In this document: piece by piece, positions 8,987 through 16,847 of the stretch
Layout of the letters: the number at the start of each line of letters is the position of its first letter
How positions within the stretch are numbered: the first letter of the stretch is position 1
From: Shinella sp. XGS7
GTDB taxonomy: Bacteria; Pseudomonadota; Gammaproteobacteria; Burkholderiales; Burkholderiaceae_C
DNA length: 64,000 bases
Assembly (NCBI RefSeq): GCF_020535565.1
Contig: NZ_CP084758.1
Span: forward strand, 461,501 to 525,500
Reading direction: 5' to 3'
Position numbers and translations under genes: made by a program
The notes under the pieces: generated by a model
Told to the model about the DNA's origin: nothing
Seen by the model: the letters and a program-made list of their open reading frames with translations, nothing else
The model's database searches: none

Positions 8987-10582
8987 ATGTCCTGTCACGC
9001 CCCTGCGCCCCCCGCATCCCGCCGCAACTTCTTCATGCGCTCAGGCACGCCCCTGCTGGCCTGGACTGCCATGACCGTGCTGCCGGCCTGTGGGGGCGGT
9101 GACGGCGAGACCACGACGCCCCAGGCCAGCCCGCTCAGCGACGAGACGGCGCTGAACCTGGGAGCCGCCGAAGCCCTGGAGGCCCTGAGCAGCGGCCGTC
9201 TCGGCGCCGAGCGCTATATCAGCCTGCTGCTGGCGCGGGCCGAGTCCCTGCGCGATCTGAACGCCCTGATCGCCCTGAACCGCGACGCGGCCCTGAGCGC
9301 CGCCCGCGCCCTGGACGCCCAGCGCGCCGCGGGCGCCAAGCTGCCGCCGCTGGCCGGCCTGCCCCTGGTGGTCAAGGACAATATCGACAGCCGCGAACTG
9401 CCTACCACCGGCGGCACGCCGGCGCTGCGCACGCTGCAGCCCACGGCCAATGCGCCCTCCCTGCAGAAGCTGCTGGACGCCGGCGCCATCCTGCTGGGCA
9501 AGGCCAATCTGCACGAGCTGGCCTTCGGCATCACCAGCAGCAATCTGTCCGCCTTTGCCGGGCCGGTGCGCAACCCCTACGACCGCAGCCGCATCGCCGG
9601 TGGCAGCTCCGGCGGCACCGCCGCCGCGCTGGCAGCGCGCATCGCGCCGGCCGGGCTGGGCACGGACACCGGGGGCTCGGTCCGCATTCCCGCCGCGCTG
9701 TGCGGCGTGGCCGGGCTGCGCCCCTCTGTGGGCAATGGAGGCGTGCAGCGCCGCTATCACGATCCACTGGCGGTCGTGCCCATCAGCCACACCCGCGACA
9801 CCGTGGGTCCCATGGCCCGCAGCGTCGCCGATCTGGCTCTGCTCGATGCCGTGATCACCGGCCGTGACCGGCCCCGCCCCGTGGGCCTGCGCGGCCTGCG
9901 CCTGGGGGTGCCGCCGTCCTTCTGGGCCGGCCTGGAAGCCCAGCTCGCCAGCGTGGCCCGGGCTGCCCGTGACAAGCTGGCCGCGGCCGGCGTGGTGCTG
10001 GTGGAGGTGGAGCCCGACGGCCTGCGCGAGCTCAACGACAAGATCTCCTTCCAGATCGCGCTGCACGAACCCATCGCCGACATCCCAGCCTATCTGGCGG
10101 CCCATGCCCGCGCCGACCTGCGCCTGAGTCAGCTGGCCGCCGACATCGCCAGCCCGGATGTGCGCGGCGCCTTCTCGGCCATCCTGGCCGATGCCTTCGG
10201 GGCCGACTATCCGGCCGCCATCGGCGTGCACCGGCCCCGCCTGCAGGCCCTCTACGCCAGCTATTTCGCCGACAACGCACTGGACGCGATGCTCTTCCCC
10301 ACCACGGTACTGACCGCGGCGGCCATCGATGCGCGCAACGGGTCCAGCACCGTGAGCATCGATGGCGGTTCGCCGCAGGACGAGTTCGGCACCTATATCC
10401 GCAACACCGACCCCGGCAGCAATGCGGGCATCCCGGGCCTGAGCCTGCCGGCGGGCCTGAGCGCGGCCGGCCTGCCGGTGGGCCTGGAGCTCGATGGCCC
10501 GCTGGGCAGCGACGAACGCCTACTCGGCATCGGCCTGTCGATCGAACAGCTGCTGGGCAGCCCCAGGGCGCCCAGCCTGTGA
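8987..10582 (+). CDS. Amidase-signature family hydrolase, Tat-exported lipoprotein
   Basis: 531 residues from the ATG at 8987, chosen because it gives a twin-arginine motif (SRRNFFMRSG, residues 11-20), a hydrophobic stretch and a lipobox LPAC (Cys35). The Lys / cis-Ser / Ser triad of the amidase signature family is complete: Lys130 in VVKDNID, Ser207 in GGSSGGT and Ser231 in TDTGGSVRIPA, with family spacing (77 and 24). Such enzymes hydrolyse carboxamides to acid plus ammonia. The gene lies 53 bases before a flavin amino-acid monooxygenase whose family makes amides (indole-3-acetamide, phenylacetamide), so this is probably the matching amide hydrolase (IaaH-like role). Predicted export to the periplasm is unusual for that role. 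Substrate is not proven. Confidence 0.85.
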   Translation: MSCHAPAPPASRRNFFMRSGTPLLAWTAMTVLPACGGGDGETTTPQASPLSDETALNLGAAEALEALSSGRLGAERYISLLLARAESLRDLNALIALNRDAALSAARALDAQRAAGAKLPPLAGLPLVVKDNIDSRELPTTGGTPALRTLQPTANAPSLQKLLDAGAILLGKANLHELAFGITSSNLSAFAGPVRNPYDRSRIAGGSSGGTAAALAARIAPAGLGTDTGGSVRIPAALCGVAGLRPSVGNGGVQRRYHDPLAVVPISHTRDTVGPMARSVADLALLDAVITGRDRPRPVGLRGLRLGVPPSFWAGLEAQLASVARAARDKLAAAGVVLVEVEPDGLRELNDKISFQIALHEPIADIPAYLAAHARADLRLSQLAADIASPDVRGAFSAILADAFGADYPAAIGVHRPRLQALYASYFADNALDAMLFPTTVLTAAAIDARNGSSTVSIDGGSPQDEFGTYIRNTDPGSNAGIPGLSLPAGLSAAGLPVGLELDGPLGSDERLLGIGLSIEQLLGSPRAPSL

Positions 10583-10635
10583 GTCGGCCCCGCCCCTGAC
10601 ACCAGCCGCGCCCCGCGGCGCAAGGAGGACGTTCC

Positions 10636-12852
10636 ATGATCCCCAGCTTTCTGCCCGCCCACAGGCGCCGTCCCGGCGCCGCCACCACGCTGCAGGCCCC
10701 GCCGCTGCAGGTCGACCCCGAAACCGGCCTGGCCCAGCTGAGCCTGGGCCAGATCCTCACGGAGGCGCGCAACTACCGCTTCGTCGATGGCTGCCATATC
10801 GACTACGCCACCCTGCTGCAGGTGGAGCACAACAACCCGCAGCGCTCGCCGCTGAGCGTCGACGGCCTGCCGATTGCTTGGCCTGCGGGCCGCCCCGTGC
10901 CGCGCGTGCTGGTGGTGGGCGCCGGCCTGGGCGGCCTGCTGACGGCCCTGCAGCTGCGCAAGGCGGGCCTGCAGGTCCAGTTGGTGGAAGCCGGCGCGGA
11001 GCCCGCTCAGCAGAACGGTGCGGCGGGGCGCATCCGCGCGGTCAATGTCCGCCCTGAGCTGCCCGACACCAGCGCCGAGCTCGGCGCCATGCGCTTTCCC
11101 ACCACTTCCTACCTGTTCTGGCACTACCTGCGCTGCAGCGGCAGCGCCCAGGACACGGATCTGTTCACCGCCTTCCCGAACGTCGCCTCGGTCCCCAGTG
11201 TCTTCACCGGCACGGACCTCAGCGGAGTCTGGGCCCCCGCCGTGCTGGACCTGCCCGCCGACTACCAGGCCCTCAACCAGCGGCATCTGGACAGCTTCTA
11301 CCGCTACCAGCCGCCTGGGGGGCCCGCGGGCGTCACGGTCGACCAGGTCGCCACCCTGCTGAAGAAGCCGCCCAACGCCGCCGAGATCCTCACGGTTCAG
11401 CAGTTCTGGAATGCCTGCATCGCCACGCTCTACGGCCGCTCCTACCGCAGCTTCCTGGAAGACCAGGGCTTCAGCGCGGACGAGATCGAGCGCATCGGCT
11501 ATATGGGCATAGGCACGGGCGGCTTCGCGCCGCTGTTCGGCGTCGATGTGCTGGACATCATGCGTCTGTTCCTCTGGGGCTATTCCAACGAGATGGCCGT
11601 GCCCGATCTCAAGCGCCTGCCCGGCCGCCTGCTGGATCTGCTGCGCGCCGCACCGGTGCAGGTCCAACATGGCAGTCCGGCTGTGGCCCTGCTCTACAGC
11701 CCCTCGCGGCGCCAGTACAGCGTGGGCATACAGACACCCGGCTTCCCGCTGCCCCAGCTGGAGTTCAGCACCGGCGCCGACTTCGTGGTGCTGGCCATGA
11801 CCCATGTGGCCGCCCGTCGCCTGCTCGTCCAGAGTGCGCTGTTCCTGCCTGGCAACGGCTTCGCCAGCGATGCCATCGTGCCGCTCTATGACCCGCGCTA
11901 CCCGGGCTACGCCAGCCGCATCAAGCCCGAGCTGAACAGCCAGCTCTGCATGTCGGCCGTCAAGATCTTCCACAGCATCGCCGGCCCAGCCCGCGCCGGC
12001 GTCGATCCCACCCTGGGAAGCTGGACCCGCGCGGCCCCACCGGGCGGCAGCCCTTACGACACGCGGCTGCGCACCTGCTACGGCACCTTTGCCGCCAACG
12101 GCAACACGGTGCCGCTGGGGGTCAGCTACATGCTGCCGCGCCGCGGCATGGCCCTGGCCAGTTCCAGCACGGTGCTGGGCCTGCACTACGCCTGGGGCGA
12201 GGACGCCGACACCGTGGAACGCCAGATCCTGCAGGCCAGCCCGGCGGCAGGCCTGGCCATCGATCACGGCGGCGTCTACCGCGGCCGCAACAACGCCTCC
12301 ACCGGCTTGTGCGGCAGCCTGGTCAACGCCCTGACGCAGCGCTTCAACGGCTTCGCGACCCAGCCCTCGCTGAGCGGCCCGCCGGGCAAGGATCTGATGC
12401 CCTATTTCGTGCCCTACCGCCGGGGCACGCCCTATGCCGATGAAGGCTTCTTTGCTGCGGTGTACTGGAAGAAGGTGCCCTATGTCTGGGGAGGCTTCAA
12501 GCTGGACCAGCCCGGCGTGGGCGCCTTCCTGGGCTTTGCCTACAAGCTGGTGACCGAGGCCAGCCCGAATGCGGCCCTGGGGGCCTGGGACCGGCGCATC
12601 GGCAGCAGCGAGCCGCCGCGCTACGAAGTCCATCCGGCGCTCAAGGGTCTGTACTTCAGCGGCGACTCCTTCAGCAACTACGGCGGCTGGGCCGAGGGCG
12701 CCTTCCAGTCCGCGCTGGGGACCGCAGCCGGCATCGTCAAGAGTGCGGCCCAGGCGGCCTTCGGCACCAACTATCTGGCCCATCTCAACGCGGCGGCGAT
12801 CGCTGCCCTGGTGGACCAGGCCCGTGATCCGTCGAGCTACGCGCGGCGCTGA
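10636..12852 (+). CDS. Flavin amino-acid 2-monooxygenase/oxidase (tryptophan/phenylalanine 2-monooxygenase type)
   Basis: 738 residues with a strong ribosome site (AAGGAGGA at 10620-10627). An N-terminal extension of about 90 residues precedes the FAD Rossmann motif VLVVGAGLGGLLTALQL (about 91-107). Then come ELGAMRFP (about 149-156), IGTGGFAPLFGVDVLDIMR with LFLWGYSNE, HYAWGEDAD and, near residue 683, GGWAEGAFQSALGT. This order of motifs is the one I know from bacterial tryptophan 2-monooxygenase (IaaM) and Pseudomonas phenylalanine 2-monooxygenase, which oxidatively decarboxylate an amino acid to an amide; length and several motifs are nearer the latter. No signal peptide is visible. The preceding amidase could hydrolyse the product. 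A plain L-amino-acid oxidase is the alternative. Confidence 0.8.
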   Translation: MIPSFLPAHRRRPGAATTLQAPPLQVDPETGLAQLSLGQILTEARNYRFVDGCHIDYATLLQVEHNNPQRSPLSVDGLPIAWPAGRPVPRVLVVGAGLGGLLTALQLRKAGLQVQLVEAGAEPAQQNGAAGRIRAVNVRPELPDTSAELGAMRFPTTSYLFWHYLRCSGSAQDTDLFTAFPNVASVPSVFTGTDLSGVWAPAVLDLPADYQALNQRHLDSFYRYQPPGGPAGVTVDQVATLLKKPPNAAEILTVQQFWNACIATLYGRSYRSFLEDQGFSADEIERIGYMGIGTGGFAPLFGVDVLDIMRLFLWGYSNEMAVPDLKRLPGRLLDLLRAAPVQVQHGSPAVALLYSPSRRQYSVGIQTPGFPLPQLEFSTGADFVVLAMTHVAARRLLVQSALFLPGNGFASDAIVPLYDPRYPGYASRIKPELNSQLCMSAVKIFHSIAGPARAGVDPTLGSWTRAAPPGGSPYDTRLRTCYGTFAANGNTVPLGVSYMLPRRGMALASSSTVLGLHYAWGEDADTVERQILQASPAAGLAIDHGGVYRGRNNASTGLCGSLVNALTQRFNGFATQPSLSGPPGKDLMPYFVPYRRGTPYADEGFFAAVYWKKVPYVWGGFKLDQPGVGAFLGFAYKLVTEASPNAALGAWDRRIGSSEPPRYEVHPALKGLYFSGDSFSNYGGWAEGAFQSALGTAAGIVKSAAQAAFGTNYLAHLNAAAIAALVDQARDPSSYARR

Positions 12853-12877
12853 GCCCCGCATCAACGAGGAGACTTAC

Positions 12878-13996
12878 ATGTTGGACCGCAGGCAATTCAT
12901 CGCATCGATTCCCACGGCCGCCGCGGCCGGCGGCCTGCTGCCGCAGGCTCAGGCCCTGGCGCTGGCCGGGCCACAGGCGGCGCCGCGACAGCCCGCGCTT
13001 GCACTCAGCCTGAACCCGCTCTCCACACCCGGCCGGACCCGGCTGCGGGCGGCGCTGCCCCAGGCGCTTGCCGAGTCGCTGCACTGGACCTGGCGCGAGA
13101 TCGCGGGCAGCGCCTGGGCCGGGGACAACCTGCAGCAGCACTGGCGCTATCTCGCCGATCCGCAGGCCCGGCCCCTGGACAGCTGTGGCGAATGGGTCTG
13201 CTCGGCCGCACAGGCCCAGGGGCTCGATCCCGCGGGCACCCCGCGCGCCTTGCTCCTGGGCCAGCAGCCCCAGGCCCTCGTCCTGCACCGGGGTAAGGCC
13301 GCAGCCCAGGGCATCGGCGAGGCCAGCCTAGCCGGCTTCGCGGCGCGGGGCCGTCGCCCCCGCTTCCCCGTCAACAGCGCGGGATCAGCGCCGGAGAACG
13401 CCTGGCTGCTGCCCTTCTTCGCCCGCGCCGTGGACCTGCGCAGCCTCGCCGTGCAGGCCTTGGGGGCGCTGGTCGAGGGCGGGTTCTCGCGGCTGGACCT
13501 GCAGCTGGAACATGGCCCGCTGGAGGCCAGCTACTTCGATCCCTTGCTGGATCCGGAGCAGCCTCTCGCGGCGCTCTACGGACCGCCTGCCTTACTGAAT
13601 CAGGCCCTGGCCACCCGCTCCGCGGCCCTGCGGTCCCAGCTGCAGATCCTGCCCCTGCAGGACTTCCTGCAATCGGACGCGCCGTCCTGGTTCGCCGCCT
13701 CGATGTTGCAGATCGGCCCGGCCACGCCCGAGCTCGCGGGCCTGCCGGCGCTGCCCCAGAAGCTGGCGCCCTGGCTCACTGCGGAGCTGCCTGCGGCGGA
13801 CGCCGCCTTGCTGGACTGGCACGCCCCACTGCACTACCGCCGCCTGCCCCAGGATCTGCTGCTGAAGCTCTGCGATGGCGGCGGGCTGGCACGCCTGGCC
13901 ATAGACATCGATGCGAGCCTGCGCTGGGGCGGGCGCAGCCAGCCGGGCACGACCCTGGCGCAGCATGCCGTACTGCGCGCCAGAGCCCTGGCCTGA
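12878..13996 (+). CDS. Unknown exported protein, third gene of the amidase/oxidase operon
   Basis: 372 residues from the ATG at 12878, preceded by GAGGAG at 12866-12871. The N-terminus has a possible twin-arginine motif (DRRQFIASIP) and an Ala-rich hydrophobic stretch, so it is likely exported, without a lipobox. The rest is rich in Leu, Ala and Pro, with no motif I recognise. Two segments (GQQPQALVLHRGKAAAQG and LLDWHAPLHYRRLPQ) are the most distinctive. It starts 25 bases after the oxidase stop and clearly belongs to the same transcript, so a role in the same pathway (accessory, binding or maturation protein) is plausible but unsupported by homology. The operon appears to end here; no terminator was recognised. 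Confidence 0.65.
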   Translation: MLDRRQFIASIPTAAAAGGLLPQAQALALAGPQAAPRQPALALSLNPLSTPGRTRLRAALPQALAESLHWTWREIAGSAWAGDNLQQHWRYLADPQARPLDSCGEWVCSAAQAQGLDPAGTPRALLLGQQPQALVLHRGKAAAQGIGEASLAGFAARGRRPRFPVNSAGSAPENAWLLPFFARAVDLRSLAVQALGALVEGGFSRLDLQLEHGPLEASYFDPLLDPEQPLAALYGPPALLNQALATRSAALRSQLQILPLQDFLQSDAPSWFAASMLQIGPATPELAGLPALPQKLAPWLTAELPAADAALLDWHAPLHYRRLPQDLLLKLCDGGGLARLAIDIDASLRWGGRSQPGTTLAQHAVLRARALA

Positions 13997-14272
13997 ACCC
14001 TCACCCTGGGGCACAATCAGCCCCGTCATGCAAACCCCGGCCCGACTCCTCACGACGCAGCCCGCCTACACGGCGGCAGACCTGCGTGCGGCCGTGGCTT
14101 TCCAGTGCCCGGCCGCAGATTCCTGAGCCCGGCGATCCCCCTCCCCCCTCATCCCTTTCAGCGCCACCCTCGATCGCCGGGCCCTCAAGCTCCGGCGCGC
14201 GGGTGCGTGTACGCCATTGAGCCTCCAAGGCTCAAAGCCGCACGCCACCCATCCGACACAAGGACCGTCGCG

Positions 14273-14719
14273 ATGGCTTTCCATCCTGCTTCCACGCCTT
14301 CCCGGCAGCGCGCTGCCGATCTGCATACGGTGATCGACAGCCGCCTGCTCACCGAGCTGGATCACCAGCGCCTGCGCCGCCAGGCCCAGGACCACGCGCC
14401 CCTGCAGGCCCTGCTGGACAACGCCGAGCTGCTGCCCTCGCCCCAGCTGCCGGCCGACATCGTCTCGATGAACTCCGTGGTCCAGGTGCTGGACCCGCGC
14501 AGTGGACGCACACAAGACCTGACCCTGTGTTACCCCGCCGAGGCCCAGGCCGAGCAGGGCCGCATCTCGGTGCTCTCGCCCGTGGGCCTGAGCCTGCTGG
14601 GCCGGGCCGTGGGCAGCGCCGCCGTCTGGCAGGCGGGCGCGGTGGCGGCCGGCGGCGCGCCGCTGCAGATCCAGGCCCTGCGCTACCAGCCCGAGGCCAG
14701 CGGCGACTTCAGCCGCTGA
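14273..14719 (+). CDS. rnk: Rnk-like nucleoside diphosphate kinase regulator (GreA/GreB C-terminal family)
   Basis: 148 residues from the ATG at 14273, with AAGGA about 10 bases upstream. A short helical N-terminal part (LTELDHQRLRRQA) is followed by the FKBP-like GreA/B C-terminal domain: MNSVVQVLDPRSGRTQDLTL, LCYPAEA and ISVLSPVGLSLLGRAVG. Rnk proteins bind RNA polymerase like a Gre factor with a shortened coiled coil and influence nucleoside diphosphate kinase levels. The coiled coil is short here, as in Rnk rather than GreA. It lies in the same direction as the universal stress protein gene downstream, with a 122-base gap. Confidence 0.85.
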   Translation: MAFHPASTPSRQRAADLHTVIDSRLLTELDHQRLRRQAQDHAPLQALLDNAELLPSPQLPADIVSMNSVVQVLDPRSGRTQDLTLCYPAEAQAEQGRISVLSPVGLSLLGRAVGSAAVWQAGAVAAGGAPLQIQALRYQPEASGDFSR

Positions 14720-14726
14720 GGCCGCG

Positions 14727-14744
14727 GCCCGCGCCACCGCGGGC
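14727..14744 (+). terminator. GC hairpin after rnk, no U tract
   Basis: GCCCGCG (14727-14733) pairs with CGCGGGC (14738-14744) around a 4-base loop, 8 bases after the rnk stop. A C run rather than a T run follows. Confidence 0.3.
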
Positions 14745-14841
14745 TGAGCCCCCCTGCCCAAGCCCTACACCCCGGCGCCCATGCGCGCCGCCGGGTGCGG
14801 CTTCGCTCGTCTTCGAGACACCGATTGCTGGAGTGATCACC

Positions 14842-15762
14842 ATGAACCACCACCCTCACGCCCTGCTGGCCATCAGCGACTTCTCCCAGGGCGCCGAGCA
14901 CGCCCTGCTGCGCGCCGTGCAGCTGGCCCGTCAGCACCGGGCCACCCTGGCCCTGGCCCATCTGGCCGACAGCGGACCGCCCGATGCCGGCGAACGACTG
15001 GTACGCCAGGCCGCGCTGCTGGCGCGCCGCCACCGCATTGCGGTGCACCGCCTGGGCAGCCTGGACGAGGGCGAGCTGCGCGCCGCCCTCGCCGCCCTGC
15101 CGCAGATCCGTCTGCTGCTGCTGGCCGCGCCGGGCACCGGCGTGCCGGCGCCGCGGCGCCTGTGGCCACCCTGGCCCGGCCCGCGCCTGGCGCGGCGGCT
15201 GCTCAAGCGCCCGCCCGGCTGCCCCGTGCTGCTGGTGCGCCGCGCGCCCAGCTCGGTGGACGCCGCCTACCACCGCCTGCTGCTGGGCGTGGACCCCACT
15301 CCGGAGCGCGCCCTGGGCCTGCTGCAGACGGCCAGCCGGCTGGCGCCCGAGGCCGAGCTGGAGCTCTTTCATGCGCTCGATGTGCGCGGCGAGGCGCGGC
15401 TGCGCGCCGCCGAGGCCACGCCGCAGCGCGTGCGCGCCTACCGCGAGGCCCTGGAGCGGCACGGCCGCCAGCATCTGCTGCGTCTGAGCGACAGCCTGGA
15501 CACGCGCCGCAACCGCCTGATGCACACCCTGGGCCGCGGCGACCCGGCGCGCCAGCTGCTGGTGCAGCAGGAGCGCTGCGACGCCGAGCTGCTGCTGCTG
15601 GGCCAGCGCCGGCGCAGCCTGTGGCAGGCGCTGCTGGGCGGCCGCAGCACGGCCCAGCGCCTGCTGGACCGCCTGGACTGCGATCTGCTGCTGTGCCCCG
15701 AGCCCGCGGGGGCTGAGTCCAGCGCTCAGGGCCGCGTCTGCGCCAAGACCCAGTCCGCGTAA
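14842..15762 (+). CDS. Tandem-domain universal stress protein
   Basis: 306 residues with two UspA folds. Domain 1 runs from about residue 5 to 140 (ALLAISDFSQGAEHALLRAV at its start, LLLLAAPGTG and CPVLLVRR near its end). Domain 2 runs from about 148 to 295 (HRLLLGVDPTPERALGLLQ at its start, DAELLLLGQRRRS and DCDLLLCPEP at its end). The ATP-binding GxxGxxR loop is not well kept. Tandem UspA proteins are cytoplasmic stress factors. The gene reads into the 3' end of cutA on the other strand: the two coding regions overlap by 37 bases. Confidence 0.85.
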   Translation: MNHHPHALLAISDFSQGAEHALLRAVQLARQHRATLALAHLADSGPPDAGERLVRQAALLARRHRIAVHRLGSLDEGELRAALAALPQIRLLLLAAPGTGVPAPRRLWPPWPGPRLARRLLKRPPGCPVLLVRRAPSSVDAAYHRLLLGVDPTPERALGLLQTASRLAPEAELELFHALDVRGEARLRAAEATPQRVRAYREALERHGRQHLLRLSDSLDTRRNRLMHTLGRGDPARQLLVQQERCDAELLLLGQRRRSLWQALLGGRSTAQRLLDRLDCDLLLCPEPAGAESSAQGRVCAKTQSA

Positions 15763-16073
15763 GGCGGGTAGACCGCCTGCAGGCCCAGGGCGTGAATCGC
15801 CGGCAGCTCGTAGGGGTGCCGCTCACGCAGGGCCTGCTCCACGGCCGGGTAGAGCGCGGCGCGGGTCTTGAGCAGCAGGCGGAACTCCAGCTCCTGCTGC
15901 AGGGCGCCGTCCCAGCGGTAGACGCTTTCGATCTCCGAAATCTGGGCGCAGGCCGCCAGGCCGCCCTCGACCAGGGCGCGCGCCAGGGCCTGGGCCGAGG
16001 CGCGGTCCGGCAGGGTGGTGATCACGGCGATCAGGGCTTCGGCAGGCGGTGCGGCAGGGGCGGCGGTGCTCAT
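15726..16073 (-). CDS. cutA: Divalent-cation tolerance protein CutA
   Basis: 115 residues. The family signature is complete: ITTLPDRASAQALARALVEG, GLAACAQI, ESVYRWDG, EFRLLLKT, ERHPYELPAI and the C-terminal YPPYADWV. CutA forms stable trimers and is linked to copper and other divalent-metal tolerance, although its biochemical job is unsettled. The C-terminal 12 codons overlap, in antisense, the last 12 codons of the universal stress protein; both reading frames look real because the overlapped residues belong to the conserved CutA C-terminus. It starts 50 bases from the divergent polyprenyl-synthetase-like gene. Confidence 0.92.
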   Translation of the reverse strand: MSTAAPAAPPAEALIAVITTLPDRASAQALARALVEGGLAACAQISEIESVYRWDGALQQELEFRLLLKTRAALYPAVEQALRERHPYELPAIHALGLQAVYPPYADWVLAQTRP

Positions 16074-16123
16074 GTGCGCATTGTGCGAGCCGGGTCTTGC
16101 GGCTTCAAGGACAATGGCGGGCC

Positions 16124-16816
16124 ATGAGCATCACCCAGTTCCAGGACTCCATCCAAGACCGCCTGCGCGTCGCCGTGCAGGCCAGCCTGCCCTGCCAGGC
16201 CGCCCCGGTACAGCTGGCCCTGGGCGCCCTGCTCTCGGCCCAGCAGGTGCCGGTGCACACCCTGATCGCCTGCAGCCTCGACGAAGGCGAGGCCTGCCTG
16301 CATGTGGGCGCCGCCCTGGACTTGGTGCACATCGGCCTGCAGCGTCTGCATGCGCGGGTGGATGCCGAGCCCGAACAGGCCGGCGCCGCCGCCCTGCTGG
16401 GCACGGCCGGCAATGTGCTGGCTGGCGACTACCTGACCAGCGGCTCCTTCAAGCTGCTGGTGCATTGCGGCGATCTGCAGGTGCTGGAGCAGGTGGCCGA
16501 TGCCATCACGCGCTGCTGCGAGCTGGAATGCGCCGACATGGGTCGCGAAGGGGCTGGCGCCGCAGCGCGCGCCCTGCCCATGGGGGCTGCGGCTGCCGGC
16601 GCCGGCGCCGTGCTGGCCGGACTGGGCAAGGCCGAGCAGGCTCTGGCCCGCCACTATGGCGCGGCACTGGCTGCAGCGCTGCAGGCCGGCATGACCGAGG
16701 ACTCCGAGGCTGCGGCGCTGCATCGTGCGGCCGCCCTTGAAGCGGCTCAGGCCCTGGAGGCCGCCACGGGCAAGACCCGCCCCGTGGAACTGGTTCGGAC
16801 CCATCTGGGCGGCTGA
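16124..16816 (+). CDS. Polyprenyl-synthetase-like protein lacking the DDxxD motifs
   Basis: 230 residues from the ATG at 16124. The middle part (GTAGNVLAGDYLTSGSFKLL, VHCGDLQVLEQVADAITRCCELE) follows the layout of IspB-type trans-prenyltransferases just after the first Asp-rich motif (LxGDYxxxxAFxLM...D..VLE...A). Neither DDxxD motif is present: the first is replaced by LHARVDAEPEQAG, and the second region is shortened to an Ala-rich helix. So the fold is probably all-helical but it is unlikely to condense isoprenoids with Mg. A non-catalytic subunit or repurposed protein is possible. A GACAAT hexamer (16110-16115) lies 8 bases before the start. Confidence 0.5.
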   Translation: MSITQFQDSIQDRLRVAVQASLPCQAAPVQLALGALLSAQQVPVHTLIACSLDEGEACLHVGAALDLVHIGLQRLHARVDAEPEQAGAAALLGTAGNVLAGDYLTSGSFKLLVHCGDLQVLEQVADAITRCCELECADMGREGAGAAARALPMGAAAAGAGAVLAGLGKAEQALARHYGAALAAALQAGMTEDSEAAALHRAAALEAAQALEAATGKTRPVELVRTHLGG

Positions 16817-16847
16817 GCCATCCACTCTGCCTCCCCGCACGGCAGCT

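Noticed and set aside
14028-14126. 32-codon frame after the amidase/oxidase operon (starts MQTPARLL)
   Set aside because: No ribosome site, no recognisable features and chance length at this GC.
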